A DNA stretch of 64,000 nucleotides from Fimbriimonadaceae bacterium (GTDB lineage: Bacteria; Armatimonadota; Fimbriimonadia; Fimbriimonadales; Fimbriimonadaceae), in NCBI GenBank assembly GCA_020847855.1, contig JADLBH010000029.1, positions 16,424 through 80,423 on the forward strand. Direction: 5' to 3'. Below, piece by piece: positions 30,608-39,380 of this stretch; position 1 is the stretch's first letter, and each line of letters begins with the position of its first letter. The position numbers and the translations under genes were made by a program. The notes under the pieces are model-generated. The model made no database searches and had not been told where the DNA came from. It worked only from the letters and a program-made list of their open reading frames with translations.

Positions 30608-30666
30608 CCGTCCGTCCCCGTCCATATTGACGTTTGGCCGGCAGCGGAGGTTTCGCCCCAGGGTGC

Positions 30667-30706
30667 GCGGGCTTGCCCGCTCGATGGAGCAGCCGGCTTG
30701 CCGGCT
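30667..30706. repeat. Twin short palindromes in intergenic gap
   Basis: GCGGGCttGCCCGC (30667-30680) and AGCCGGCttGCCGGCT (30691-30706), 10 bp apart. Confidence 0.6.
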
Positions 30707-30731
30707 AGGCGCGGGTGGGGGCGCAGCCCGG

Positions 30732-31490
30732 CTAGTCGCAGACTCCGTACCAGGTCCCCGACCAGCTGCCCGCCTCGGGGTCGTTCGAGCGGTGGCCGTC
30801 CGGGTGGACGACCTGGTTGTCGAACTGCCCGGCGTTCGAGGTGAAATTCGCGTGGCCGTCGGCGAACACCACCGTCCCGCCGGTCGGCGACCATTCGCGG
30901 TAGTAGTCGTAGGGGGCGTCGCAGTCGTAGCCGTACTTGGCGCAGCCCGGGTCCTTCGCCTTCGAGAAGAACGGGAACATCTCGGAGCGGATCACACGGC
31001 TCGCCGCCGGGTCGGCCATCGCGGTCTCGCTCACCGCGCTGGTGGCGGCGAGGGAAAGCAAGGCGTCGTTCTGGCGCGAGAAGTCCTTCACACGGGTGAA
31101 GAGGCACTGCGTGAAGCGGTAGCTCGAGCCAAAGGCGGTCCAGTAGTCCTTCTTGCCGGTCGTGCGGGACTGGTAGGGCCCGCCGTTGTCCATCGGCGAG
31201 CGGAACAGGTCTTTGTTCTTGGTGTAGGCGAGCAGCAGGTCCTCGGTGCCGAAGTGCCCCGGGTCGCCGGGGGGCGGCGCGGTGTTGTAGGCGTGGAAGA
31301 TCGGCATGGTGTCGTCGTGGTCGCCGAGGTACAGCTTTACCGCCATGCCGATCTGCCTCCCGTTGCTGAGGCAGGCGGTGTTCTTGGCCGCGACCTTGGC
31401 CTGGGCGAAGACCGGGAACAGGATAGCGGCAAGGATCGCGATGATCGCGATGACGACGAGCAGTTCGATGAGCGTGAACGCGCGTTTCAT
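30732..31490 (-). CDS. Prepilin-type N-terminal domain protein, DUF1559-like architecture
   Basis: [39 protein letters not shown]-terminal [25 protein letters not shown] start context. Confidence 0.9.
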   Translation of the reverse strand: MKRAFTLIELLVVIAIIAILAAILFPVFAQAKVAAKNTACLSNGRQIGMAVKLYLGDHDDTMPIFHAYNTAPPPGDPGHFGTEDLLLAYTKNKDLFRSPMDNGGPYQSRTTGKKDYWTAFGSSYRFTQCLFTRVKDFSRQNDALLSLAATSAVSETAMADPAASRVIRSEMFPFFSKAKDPGCAKYGYDCDAPYDYYREWSPTGGTVVFADGHANFTSNAGQFDNQVVHPDGHRSNDPEAGSWSGTWYGVCD

Positions 31491-31553
31491 GGTTTTCTCC
31501 GAGCGGAGCGCCGTCCCGCGATTGCTGGTCGGCGCTGCCCGGAGGCCGCCTCG

Positions 31554-31648
31554 CCGCAATCCCTACGCTGGCATGACCCAGATCCGGTTCGAAGGGACCG
31601 GTCGCGTTTCGCGACTCCTCGCAGCCCTCGTTCGGGCGCCCCTTGCGG
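31554..31648 (-). promoter_or_regulatory. TPP riboswitch-like aptamer (THI-box-like), copy 1
   Basis: CCGCAAGGGGCGCCCGAACGAGGGCTGCGAGGAGTCGCGAAACGCGACCGGTCCCTTCGAACCGGATCTGGGTCATGCCAGCGTAGGGATTGCGG: P1 CCGCAA/TTGCGG, CTGcGA motif, ACCxGATCTGGxTxATGCCAGCGTAGGGA core; 63 nt before the prepilin ATG. Confidence 0.8.
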
Positions 31649-31833
31649 ACGAGCACTCGGTGCTCTGTGCTCATTGTACTCTGCAGCCGGAACAGGCGCC
31701 GGTCCGGAGCTTCCAGGGTGGGCGAGCGTACCTGTGAGGCGTGCAGGGGCAATCGTTCGACCCCTCGGCGCCAGTGCCCCCAGCCGGACCGCCCTACGTC
31801 CGGACGGCGGGATCGTGCACAAGCCGGTGTCGC

Positions 31834-33021
31834 TTACCGGTAGAACGCCTGCCAGCGGGCGACATGCTCGTCGAGGCGCGGGTAGTCGTCCGGTAGGCTG
31901 TTGTGGAGCCCCTCCGAGCGCCGCTTCGGCTCGAGTGGCCGGTCAATGGGCAGTTGGCTCAACCAAAAGTGCCTGCATAGGATGTAGCGCATCTCGGGAT
32001 CAGGGCTGTCGAGCAGGGCGGCCAGCCTGCGGTTCTGGTCGTGGCTCAGCCTGCCTTCGAGCCCGCTGCGCAGCAGGAACATTCGGGCCTTCGGGTTCTT
32101 GAGCGAGAGCAGCCGCGACAGCCACTGCTCGGGGGTCGGCCATCTGCCGAGCATCCGAGCACGCAGTTCGGGCGAAAGGTCGAGCTCGTAAGTCTCTGCG
32201 ATCTCGTCGGTCGTAGAGTAAAGGATGCCCTCCGGCGGGTCACGGTCGAGCGCGGCATACTCCCAGCGCGCTTGGTGCTCTAATGGCATGACGCCCGACA
32301 CCTGGAGGTTCCGGAGAGCGCAAGCGGCGAAGAGACGCTCGGCGGGGCCGTGGCGGCGGGCCCAATCGGCCAGGCCGAGCGCGAACGCATTCGGGATCCG
32401 GCCTGCGAAGAGCCATTGGAATAGATCCGGAGGGACAGCCTCCTCGGAGAGGCCAAGGACTTCTGGGTCGGTGGACTCGAAGAACTCCTCGAGACCCTTC
32501 TTATAGACGGCCGGGTCGCCCTCGCGGGTGGCGAGCAGCGCCCGGCCGTACCACTCCTCCTTCGTTCCGCCGCTCCGGGGGGGGGAGCCGGAGAACGGGA
32601 GGGCCCAGCGAGGCCAGGCTTGTCCAGCCTCTCGAGCGTTGCCGATGTATCCTGTGTCGAACAGGTCTATCTCGAAACCTTCGCTCGGAAGAGTTGCCAA
32701 AACGAGGTAGGTGCGGCCCGGCTCGAGTGCCGGGCCAAAGGGGCCAGCGCCCGGCTTAACCAGCTCGGTCATCGCTCCGCTCCCGTCCGGTTTCGAGAGG
32801 ACTTCGACCTGCCAGCTGTCGGTGCCGGGCATCCTTGCCGGCTGCCGGAGCTCGTGCGACGTCACGCGCACGACCGCCATCGCGTCCAGACGGGCGAAGG
32901 TCTGGGCGTCTACGCCCTGGGTGAGGCCGGAGCGGAGCCGCTCGTTGAGCGCGGGCTCCTGAGCATTCGGCGTGCTCGATGAGAATACAGCACAGATGAG
33001 GGGAAAATGCGCGAGTGTCAT
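31834..33021 (-). CDS. Exported protein of unknown function, internal C9 tract
   Basis: Long ORF with N-terminal hydrophobic segment, 395 aa; contains TCC CCC CCC CGG at 32577-32585. Confidence 0.6.
   Translation of the reverse strand: MTLAHFPLICAVFSSSTPNAQEPALNERLRSGLTQGVDAQTFARLDAMAVVRVTSHELRQPARMPGTDSWQVEVLSKPDGSGAMTELVKPGAGPFGPALEPGRTYLVLATLPSEGFEIDLFDTGYIGNAREAGQAWPRWALPFSGSPPRSGGTKEEWYGRALLATREGDPAVYKKGLEEFFESTDPEVLGLSEEAVPPDLFQWLFAGRIPNAFALGLADWARRHGPAERLFAACALRNLQVSGVMPLEHQARWEYAALDRDPPEGILYSTTDEIAETYELDLSPELRARMLGRWPTPEQWLSRLLSLKNPKARMFLLRSGLEGRLSHDQNRRLAALLDSPDPEMRYILCRHFWLSQLPIDRPLEPKRRSEGLHNSLPDDYPRLDEHVARWQAFYR
32577..32585. repeat. Homopolymeric G9 (C9 on coding strand) tract inside CDS
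   Basis: cgctccggggggggggagccgg counted as 9 G. Confidence 0.85.
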
Positions 33022-33027
33022 GTGGCT

Positions 33028-34464
33028 TTAGAATCCTGTCTGGGTGCACTGCCCGGGCTCGCCTGGCACGAGTTGGATCGTGAGGCTGCGCTTCAGCAGC
33101 CCGCCGGTAGCGTGGTTCTCGGTCGCCACCCAATACTGCTGTGGGAATGAGATCGTCGGGAACTGGGGGCCCGGCCAGCGGTACCAAAGGTTGTCCGTCG
33201 CATGCCAGTTGCCGATCGGTGAGCTGACGCCGGTTCCGACGAGCGTGTGCCACACGAACCCAGTGTTCCGGTTCGAGATTCCGTCATCGGGCAAGCCTTC
33301 TGGAAAGCGTTCTTGGCAAAGTACTCCAGGCATGTTGCGGCCAATCGTGTCCTTGAGATTGCAACGGACGTAACGGCCGCACCGTTTAGAAGGAGGTCCA
33401 GGATCGTATGCGTCGTACTGGATTCGTGTCAACTCGCCTGGCTCGGCCGCTGTGATCTTGCTGACCATCTTGGTCTCGCTGTCCTGCTTGCCAGAGAACA
33501 CGCCGGCTTGGTAGTGGCTCTGCTCAGTGTCGTCTTGGCCGTTGGTCACGAATGCGCCGAGCGGGTAGCTTTGGGCCCAGGTTCCGCACTGGAAACCGTC
33601 CACGAGCTCGACATCCGTGTAGAAGTAGCATTTGACTTCGCTGTCTTCGAACGGCCCGGTTGCCTGGAGGTCAACCGTCATCGGATGGGGCGAGTTCGGC
33701 GGCAAGCCTGCGAGCGTGGCGCTGTACGTTCCCGCCACCGGCTGCCATATCCAGGTGACGCCTTCGGGCTGGCTGTACTTAATGGTGGCGGTCGCATCTT
33801 GAGTCTGCTGAAACCCGGCGGGGACAGGCTGGTCCGGCGGGTAGCCGAAGTACTGGAGGTACCAGGGGTTGTTGTTGGCCCCGTTTGGCTGGGAGTTAGT
33901 TCGCCCGATCTGGAGCCACGTCTGCCTTTCGGAGCCCGCGACCCCCAGTTGCAACGGCCCGCCGAAGGCGCAGCATTGCGCGGTGAGCCAGACTCCGGGA
34001 ACGGTCTCCGGCTGGCCGCCGGGGGGGATCCTGAGGATGCCGACCTTCGCCCAGAAGATGCCCGGCCCGGCAGCCCGGCCGGTCGCGTACTGGTTGAACG
34101 GCCCTTCGATGATCGTCAGAGCGTCGGCAGGGATCGCAGGTCCGCCGGGCGGCTGCCAGTAGTACTCCCACTTGAAGCCGGCCAGCCCCCAGTCTTCCGC
34201 AGGCTCCCAAACCGCTTTCAGCTTGAAGTCCGCTTGCTGGCGGGTGGGCGGCGCACCCATCGGGCCCGCCACGCTCGGGAGGGGCGATGCGCTGAGCTCC
34301 TTCACTCTGTCCCACACTAAGCCCGGCTGGCCAAGGAAGTCGAGGAACTCGATATAGCCTTGCCCGCCGAACTGGTCGCCGCCGTACGGCTGGGCCCCGG
34401 CCAGGCTAGCCCCAAAGGCGTACAGAGCGGCCACGCCACGCCACGCCACGCCACGCCACGCCAT
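33028..34464 (-). CDS. Secreted protein of unknown function; signal peptide start built from pentanucleotide repeats
   Basis: MAWRGVAWRGVAALYAFGASLAGAQ signal peptide; 478 aa. Confidence 0.65.
   Translation of the reverse strand: MAWRGVAWRGVAALYAFGASLAGAQPYGGDQFGGQGYIEFLDFLGQPGLVWDRVKELSASPLPSVAGPMGAPPTRQQADFKLKAVWEPAEDWGLAGFKWEYYWQPPGGPAIPADALTIIEGPFNQYATGRAAGPGIFWAKVGILRIPPGGQPETVPGVWLTAQCCAFGGPLQLGVAGSERQTWLQIGRTNSQPNGANNNPWYLQYFGYPPDQPVPAGFQQTQDATATIKYSQPEGVTWIWQPVAGTYSATLAGLPPNSPHPMTVDLQATGPFEDSEVKCYFYTDVELVDGFQCGTWAQSYPLGAFVTNGQDDTEQSHYQAGVFSGKQDSETKMVSKITAAEPGELTRIQYDAYDPGPPSKRCGRYVRCNLKDTIGRNMPGVLCQERFPEGLPDDGISNRNTGFVWHTLVGTGVSSPIGNWHATDNLWYRWPGPQFPTISFPQQYWVATENHATGGLLKRSLTIQLVPGEPGQCTQTGF
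34431..34463 (-). repeat. Pentanucleotide tandem repeat (GGCGT)6 plus GGC
   Basis: Minus strand ATGGCGTGGCGTGGCGTGGCGTGGCGTGGCGTGGCC; repeat begins in the start codon. Confidence 0.9.
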
Positions 34465-34595
34465 AGATTTAGAGACGATTGGCGGGCACGAAGGGTTCGC
34501 TATGCGGCGAGGCTTGCTGCGCCCGGCTCGCGGGCACGCTCGCCCTCCCCTGGCCGGGCCTCAAGGGAGGGCTGGAACGATGCATCGGTAGAGAC

Positions 34596-35140
34596 TTACG
34601 GGCAGGCCGTGTCTTCGCTGTCCGTGATCGTCGTGCCGGGCACGCCGTTGAACTTGTGGACCTCGCTGTGGCTGTCGGCAAAGTTGATCACGAGCCCTTC
34701 CTGGTGGCGGGCCATGCCCATGAACGTCCAGTATTCGAGCGGGGACGGATTGCTGCCGACTCGCTGGCGGATGTAGCCGTCGAAGAACCGGATCGTGCCC
34801 ACCACGTCGGGCAAGGACGACTGGCTCCCGGTCGACGTGAACTTGCGCAGTGCGGCGATCGGCGCTCCGCAGAAGTTCTCGCCGAACAGCCCGAGGTTCG
34901 GGATGTAGCTCGCGTACTGGGCCCCGCGGGCAGGGATCGTCAGGTTCAGGGCGTTCAGCCGTGCCTCCCAGTCTGGGCCGGGCGGGGTGTGGGGGGGGCT
35001 GACGAAGATCTGCTTGTTCTTCAGGTACGGATCGACTGCGCCACAGACGAAGAGGGTCACAGGTCGCCAACGTCTGGGGCCCGGAAGTACGCGCTCAGGG
35101 GGAACACGTCGTCGAGGTCGCCGCGATAGAGCAGCACGCC
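34596..35140 (-). pseudogene. N-terminally deleted, frameshifted prepilin-like/DUF1559-like gene
   Basis: [47 protein letters not shown]...[28 protein letters not shown] matches the intact 36053..36907 protein, but the first ~51 codons are absent and [24 protein letters not shown] lies in another frame. Confidence 0.8.
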
Positions 35141-35144
35141 CCGT

Positions 35145-35237
35145 CGCAATTCCTACACTGGCATGACCCAGATCAGGTTCGATGGGATCGGTCGCCATTC
35201 GCGACTCATCTCAGCCCCAGTTCGGGCGCCCTTTGCG
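35145..35237 (-). promoter_or_regulatory. TPP riboswitch-like aptamer, copy 2
   Basis: CGCAAAGGGCGCCCGAACTGGGGCTGAGATGAGTCGCGAATGGCGACCGATCCCATCGAACCTGATCTGGGTCATGCCAGTGTAGGAATTGCG: exact CTGAGA and ACCTGATCTGG, P1 CGCAA/TTGCG. Confidence 0.83.
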
Positions 35238-35281
35238 GACGAGCACTCGGTGGTCGAGGCCAGCAGGCGACAGAGCCGCGA

Positions 35282-35950
35282 TTAGTCGCTGGATCTAGGC
35301 GGGTCAAACCCAATCGAGTCGGCCATTCTCCGGAAGGTTTCTGAGTGTCGGAGGTGATCGTGTTCGTCGCAGGAGAGCATGAGCCGGAAAGTCCGGCCTT
35401 CTGGTTCCCAGAGGAAGCTTTCTGCGATGGAGGCGGGCCCCTCCCCGTACGGAGGTTCGTTTCGGACCACCGTGTGCATGGCCGGGCCGGCCTGGGTCTC
35501 GATCACTCGCGCGAGTAGGCAACCGGTCTCCCTTTGCTCGATGTCCGCGGCATCCTCCAGTGTCATCCCTCCTAGGTCGCCTGCCCACACCGCACTCCCG
35601 AAGACTTCCGAGCTGGAATCTGTGGCCTGGGGTCCTTCCAGAAACGTGACGTCTCCGGAGCCTTGGTCCATGAGCCGGGCCGCAGAGGGAAACCTTGCTG
35701 CGACCACCTCCGGATCGGCAAGCGACCAGCCTTCGGGAAGCTCGATCCAAGCTCCACCTGCGAGTGCGACCTTGGACTGGTTCGGCAAGGGCGCATTGGG
35801 TGGGGCCGTGGAGGGGCGTGCCGACGGCCAAAGATACTCCCGCAACTGGAACGCCGCCACGACCCCGGCGAGCAGGGACGCGGTGGTCAGCAGGATCGCG
35901 ACGAACCCAGGCCGCTTTCGCGGCCCCGTGCCAGGGTCAGGCTTCGCCAT
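35282..35950 (-). CDS. Single-TM protein of unknown function
   Basis: MAKPDPGTGPRKRPGFVAILLTTASLLAGVVAAFQL...; complete 222 aa ORF. Confidence 0.6.
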   Translation of the reverse strand: MAKPDPGTGPRKRPGFVAILLTTASLLAGVVAAFQLREYLWPSARPSTAPPNAPLPNQSKVALAGGAWIELPEGWSLADPEVVAARFPSAARLMDQGSGDVTFLEGPQATDSSSEVFGSAVWAGDLGGMTLEDAADIEQRETGCLLARVIETQAGPAMHTVVRNEPPYGEGPASIAESFLWEPEGRTFRLMLSCDEHDHLRHSETFRRMADSIGFDPPRSSD

Positions 35951-36003
35951 GCTCCCATTATGGTTCCCGATTGCTAGGTTAGGCTCGCGAGAGATGAAAG
36001 GAA

Positions 36004-36030
36004 ACGGGCCAGCGAGTGCAGCTGGCCCGT
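36004..36030 (-). terminator. Probable Rho-independent terminator of the prepilin-like gene
   Basis: ACGGGCCAGC-tgcactc-GCTGGCCCGT perfect 10-bp stem followed by TTCCTTTC on the minus strand, about 20 nt after the stop at 36053. Confidence 0.65.
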
Positions 36031-36052
36031 GGATGCGGGAACAGGCGACGAC

Positions 36053-36907
36053 TTACGGGCAGGCGGTGTCTTCGCTGTCGGAGATGTTCGTGCCGGGCAC
36101 CCCGTGCAGGTCGTTGTAGGGGTTCGTCGGGGAGATCGTGGTGCCTTCCAGCTCGGTCATCGTTCGCCGCAAGGGCTCGATGGCTGTGGAGCGCCAGGAG
36201 TAGTACTTCGGTGCACGGGCTCCTGCCTGGGTGTCGCCACCATCGGGAATGCCGCTGAACTTATGGACCTTGCTGTGGCTGTCGGCAAAGTTGATGACAA
36301 GGCCCTCGGCGTGTCGGGCCATCCCCATGAACGTCCAGTACTCAAGCGGTGCGGGGGAGCCTCCCACCTGTCGCCGAATGTAGCCGTCGAAGAACATGAT
36401 CGTCCCGACACTGTCGGGAAGCCCCGATTGGGAGTTCACCGGCGTGTACTTGCGGAGCGGCGGGAGCGGGGCGGTGCAGAAGTTCTCCCCAAAGAGGCCG
36501 AGGTTGGGGATGTAGCTCGCGTACTGCACGCCACCTTGTGGGATCGTCAGGTTCAAAGAGTTGAGCCGGGCCTTCCAGTCTTGGCCGGGTGTCTGGTCGG
36601 CAGGGCTGACGAAGATCGCCGTGTTCTTCATGTACGGCTGCACCGCGTCATAGACGGAGAAGATCACAGGTCGCGGATCGCCTTGTTCTGGGGTGCGGAA
36701 ATAGGCACTGAGCGGGAAGTAGTCGTCGTGATCGCCTCCATAGATGAGGGCAGCGGTCGCGATCTGCTTCTGGTTGCTGATGCTCTGGGTCTTCTTGGCC
36801 GCGTCCTTGGCCTGGGCGAACACAGGGAAGAGGATGGCGGCGAGGATCGCGATGATCGCGATCACGACAAGCAGTTCGATAAGCGTGAATCCGCGTCGAG
36901 TTTTCAT
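36053..36907 (-). CDS. Prepilin-type N-terminal domain protein, DUF1559-like architecture
   Basis: [41 protein letters not shown]-terminal [13 protein letters not shown]...SDSEDTACP. Confidence 0.9.
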   Translation of the reverse strand: MKTRRGFTLIELLVVIAIIAILAAILFPVFAQAKDAAKKTQSISNQKQIATAALIYGGDHDDYFPLSAYFRTPEQGDPRPVIFSVYDAVQPYMKNTAIFVSPADQTPGQDWKARLNSLNLTIPQGGVQYASYIPNLGLFGENFCTAPLPPLRKYTPVNSQSGLPDSVGTIMFFDGYIRRQVGGSPAPLEYWTFMGMARHAEGLVINFADSHSKVHKFSGIPDGGDTQAGARAPKYYSWRSTAIEPLRRTMTELEGTTISPTNPYNDLHGVPGTNISDSEDTACP

Positions 36908-37019
36908 TGGGTTCCTAGGTCGGGCACGGCCCCTGGAGAAGGTGGCTCGGGTGGGCCCCGCGCGTTTATACCGGATGGGTTCGTTGCGCATGTACTCGAA
37001 ATGGGTCAAGATGGGGCCA

Positions 37020-37751
37020 ATGAAGATCGGTCTTCAACTCTATACGCTTCGAGAAGCCTTGGGCAAAAACCCAGTAGAAACACTGGCACGGGTCGCCGGG
37101 ATGGGATACAAGTACGTGGAAACGGCAGGGCTTGGTGGCCTCACTGCGGAGGGTTTTCGGGCCGCTCTCGACCAACACGGCCTCCAGGCGGTCTCTTCGC
37201 ACCATGGGATCGAAGCATTCGAGGCGGAGTTTGTGGCCACGGTCTCGGAAGCAAAAGCAATCGGCGTCGGCACCTTGGTGCTACCGTGGATCGCGGAGGA
37301 GGTCTTCCGAAATCAACCTGAGTTTGGCAAGCGGCTTGGCGCGATCGCGGAACGACTTCGCGGGGAAGGGCTCCGCTTCGCTTATCACAACCACGCTTTC
37401 GAGTTCGAGCAGGTAGGGGCGAGACCCGCCTACGAGCAATTGTGGGAGCACGCTCCCAAAGCCGTGTTCGCCGAGCTCGACCTCTATTGGTGCCACTATG
37501 CCGGGCACGATCCCGTCTGCTGGCTGGACACTCTGGAGCACCGCGTGCCGCTCACCCACTTCAAGGACGGGCGAGACGGCAAGTTCACGCCAGTCGGCGA
37601 AGGGGAGTTGGACTGGGAAGCGATCATCCCGGTCGCCCGCAAGTCAGGGGTCGAGTATGCGATCGTCGAGTTGGACGAAAGCCCGCGCGATCCCTTCGAT
37701 TGTGTGAAGGCCAGCCGGGACTTCTTGGTGAAGATGGGCGTTGATGGCTAG
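37020..37751 (+). CDS. Sugar phosphate isomerase/epimerase (xylose isomerase-like TIM barrel)
   Basis: [58 protein letters not shown]. Confidence 0.87.
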   Translation: MKIGLQLYTLREALGKNPVETLARVAGMGYKYVETAGLGGLTAEGFRAALDQHGLQAVSSHHGIEAFEAEFVATVSEAKAIGVGTLVLPWIAEEVFRNQPEFGKRLGAIAERLRGEGLRFAYHNHAFEFEQVGARPAYEQLWEHAPKAVFAELDLYWCHYAGHDPVCWLDTLEHRVPLTHFKDGRDGKFTPVGEGELDWEAIIPVARKSGVEYAIVELDESPRDPFDCVKASRDFLVKMGVDG

Positions 37752-38674
37752 CTAGCCAACTGGCCTTCTCGTTGGGAAAGCGTCGCAGCGAGGCCCTCGC
37801 GAAGTCCGATTCTCGGCTCGTAACCGAGCAGCCGTCTTGCGAGCGTCAGATCGGGTTTCCGTTGCCGTGGATCGTCAGGCGCGGCTGGGACGTGGACGAT
37901 CGGACTCTCAGAGCCTGTGGCTTGGATCACTGCCTCCGCCAGTTCGAGGATCGTGACCTCCTCGTCGTTGCCTAGATTCAGAGGGGATGCGTAGCCAGAC
38001 TCCATGAGCGCGATCACCCCGGCCACCACATCCGCAACATAGGCGAAGGATCGGGTTTGGAGCCCGTCCCCTTGGACCGGGATGGGTTCGCGGCGCAGGG
38101 CGTGGTCAAGAAACGTAGGCACCGCCCGGCCATCGTCGCGCCTCATCCTTGGGCCATAGGTGTTGAAGATGCGCACGATGCCGGCGTCCGACCCGTACTG
38201 TAGGGCGAAGGCTCGGGTAAGCGCCTCGGAAAACCGTTTCGACTCGTCGTAGCAAGAGCGCGGCCCCACCGGGTTCGTGTTGCCCCAGTAGCTTTCGGGC
38301 TGGGGGCTCACCAAGGGGTCGCCGTAGACCTCGCTGGTCGAAGCCATGACGATCCTGGCCCCTTTCTCCTTGGCGAGGTGCAGTGCGTTCCAAGCTCCGA
38401 GAGAGTTGGCTGCGGCGACGGCGACCGGGACCCTTGCGAAGTCTCTCGGCGAAGCGGGGCTCGCGAAGTGGAAGATTCGATCCACCTTGCCCTCGACATA
38501 GATCGGGTTGGCAACGTCCACGGTCAGCCGTGTGAGCCCCGGTCGTGCGGGGAGGTTGTCCCACCTTCCGGTGGAAAGGTTGTCCATCGCTACGATCTCG
38601 TGTCCTGCCAAATGGAGCGCGTCGCAAAGGTGAGAGCCTAGGAAGCCTGCCGCACCGGTTACAACGATTCGCAT
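37748..38674 (-). CDS. NAD-dependent epimerase/dehydratase (UDP-glucuronate decarboxylase-like)
   Basis: RIVVTGAAGFLGSHLCDALHLAGHEIVAMDNLSTG; ASTSEVYGDP; SCYDESKRFSEAL; RIFNTYGPRM. Confidence 0.88.
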   Translation of the reverse strand: MRIVVTGAAGFLGSHLCDALHLAGHEIVAMDNLSTGRWDNLPARPGLTRLTVDVANPIYVEGKVDRIFHFASPASPRDFARVPVAVAAANSLGAWNALHLAKEKGARIVMASTSEVYGDPLVSPQPESYWGNTNPVGPRSCYDESKRFSEALTRAFALQYGSDAGIVRIFNTYGPRMRRDDGRAVPTFLDHALRREPIPVQGDGLQTRSFAYVADVVAGVIALMESGYASPLNLGNDEEVTILELAEAVIQATGSESPIVHVPAAPDDPRQRKPDLTLARRLLGYEPRIGLREGLAATLSQREGQLAS

Positions 38675-38712
38675 GATCGGCCCTGTAGCCTCAAGACGTC
38701 CAAAGACATACT

Positions 38713-39348
38713 ATGCGTCTCATGCAGGTTCGCGCGGTTGCGCTGGACATCGGGGGAGTGATGGTGCGTATCGCCCGCACCTGGACTGAGGCGGCGGCTC
38801 ATGCCGGGGTTGCCGTAGAAGGAGGCGAAAGACCTTTCTCCGAGTTCGAGGAGTTTGAGGCCTACCAGGTCGGGGATCTGCCGGAAGACCAGTATCTCTG
38901 GGCGCTTGCGCGCAAGCTCGGCACGGATCTCCAGGGCGCGGCGTTGGTACACCGCCACATCCTACAGGAGGTGTCGCCAGGTGCCGAGCAGCTGGTCGAG
39001 GAGTTGGAGGGCCTTGGCATCGTATGCGGCTGCCTCTCGAACACGAACGCTCTGCACTGGCGGATTCTGGTCGAGGATGGGAGCTACCCAGCCCTTGCCC
39101 GGCTCTCGGTCAAGGTTGGGTCTCACGTGGCTCGGACTGCGAAGCCGGAACCTGAGATCTATCGGCTCTTCGAACGGCAGGCCGGGGCTTGTGCGGGCGC
39201 GGTAGCGTACTTTGACGACGTAGAGGAGTATGTTTTGGGCGGCAAGGCGATGGGCTGGCAAGTCGCTCGGGTTGTGCCGGGCGCTGATCCCATCGGGCAA
39301 GTCCGCTCCCACCTTCTCGACTACGGTGTCCCTTTGCGGACGGCTTGA
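38713..39348 (+). CDS. HAD-superfamily hydrolase
   Basis: VRAVALDIGGVMVRI; CLSNTNALHW; KPEPEIYRLFERQ; AYFDDVEEYV. Confidence 0.8.
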   Translation: MRLMQVRAVALDIGGVMVRIARTWTEAAAHAGVAVEGGERPFSEFEEFEAYQVGDLPEDQYLWALARKLGTDLQGAALVHRHILQEVSPGAEQLVEELEGLGIVCGCLSNTNALHWRILVEDGSYPALARLSVKVGSHVARTAKPEPEIYRLFERQAGACAGAVAYFDDVEEYVLGGKAMGWQVARVVPGADPIGQVRSHLLDYGVPLRTA

Positions 39349-39380
39349 CATAGCCGGGCCCACCGCCGTAACCTGCGGGC

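Noticed and set aside
30274-31752. 492-aa minus-strand ORF spanning the prepilin gene and aptamer copy 1
   Set aside because: Out-of-frame shadow of the prepilin CDS; Arg/Gly/Pro-rich translation; its start lies upstream of the aptamer
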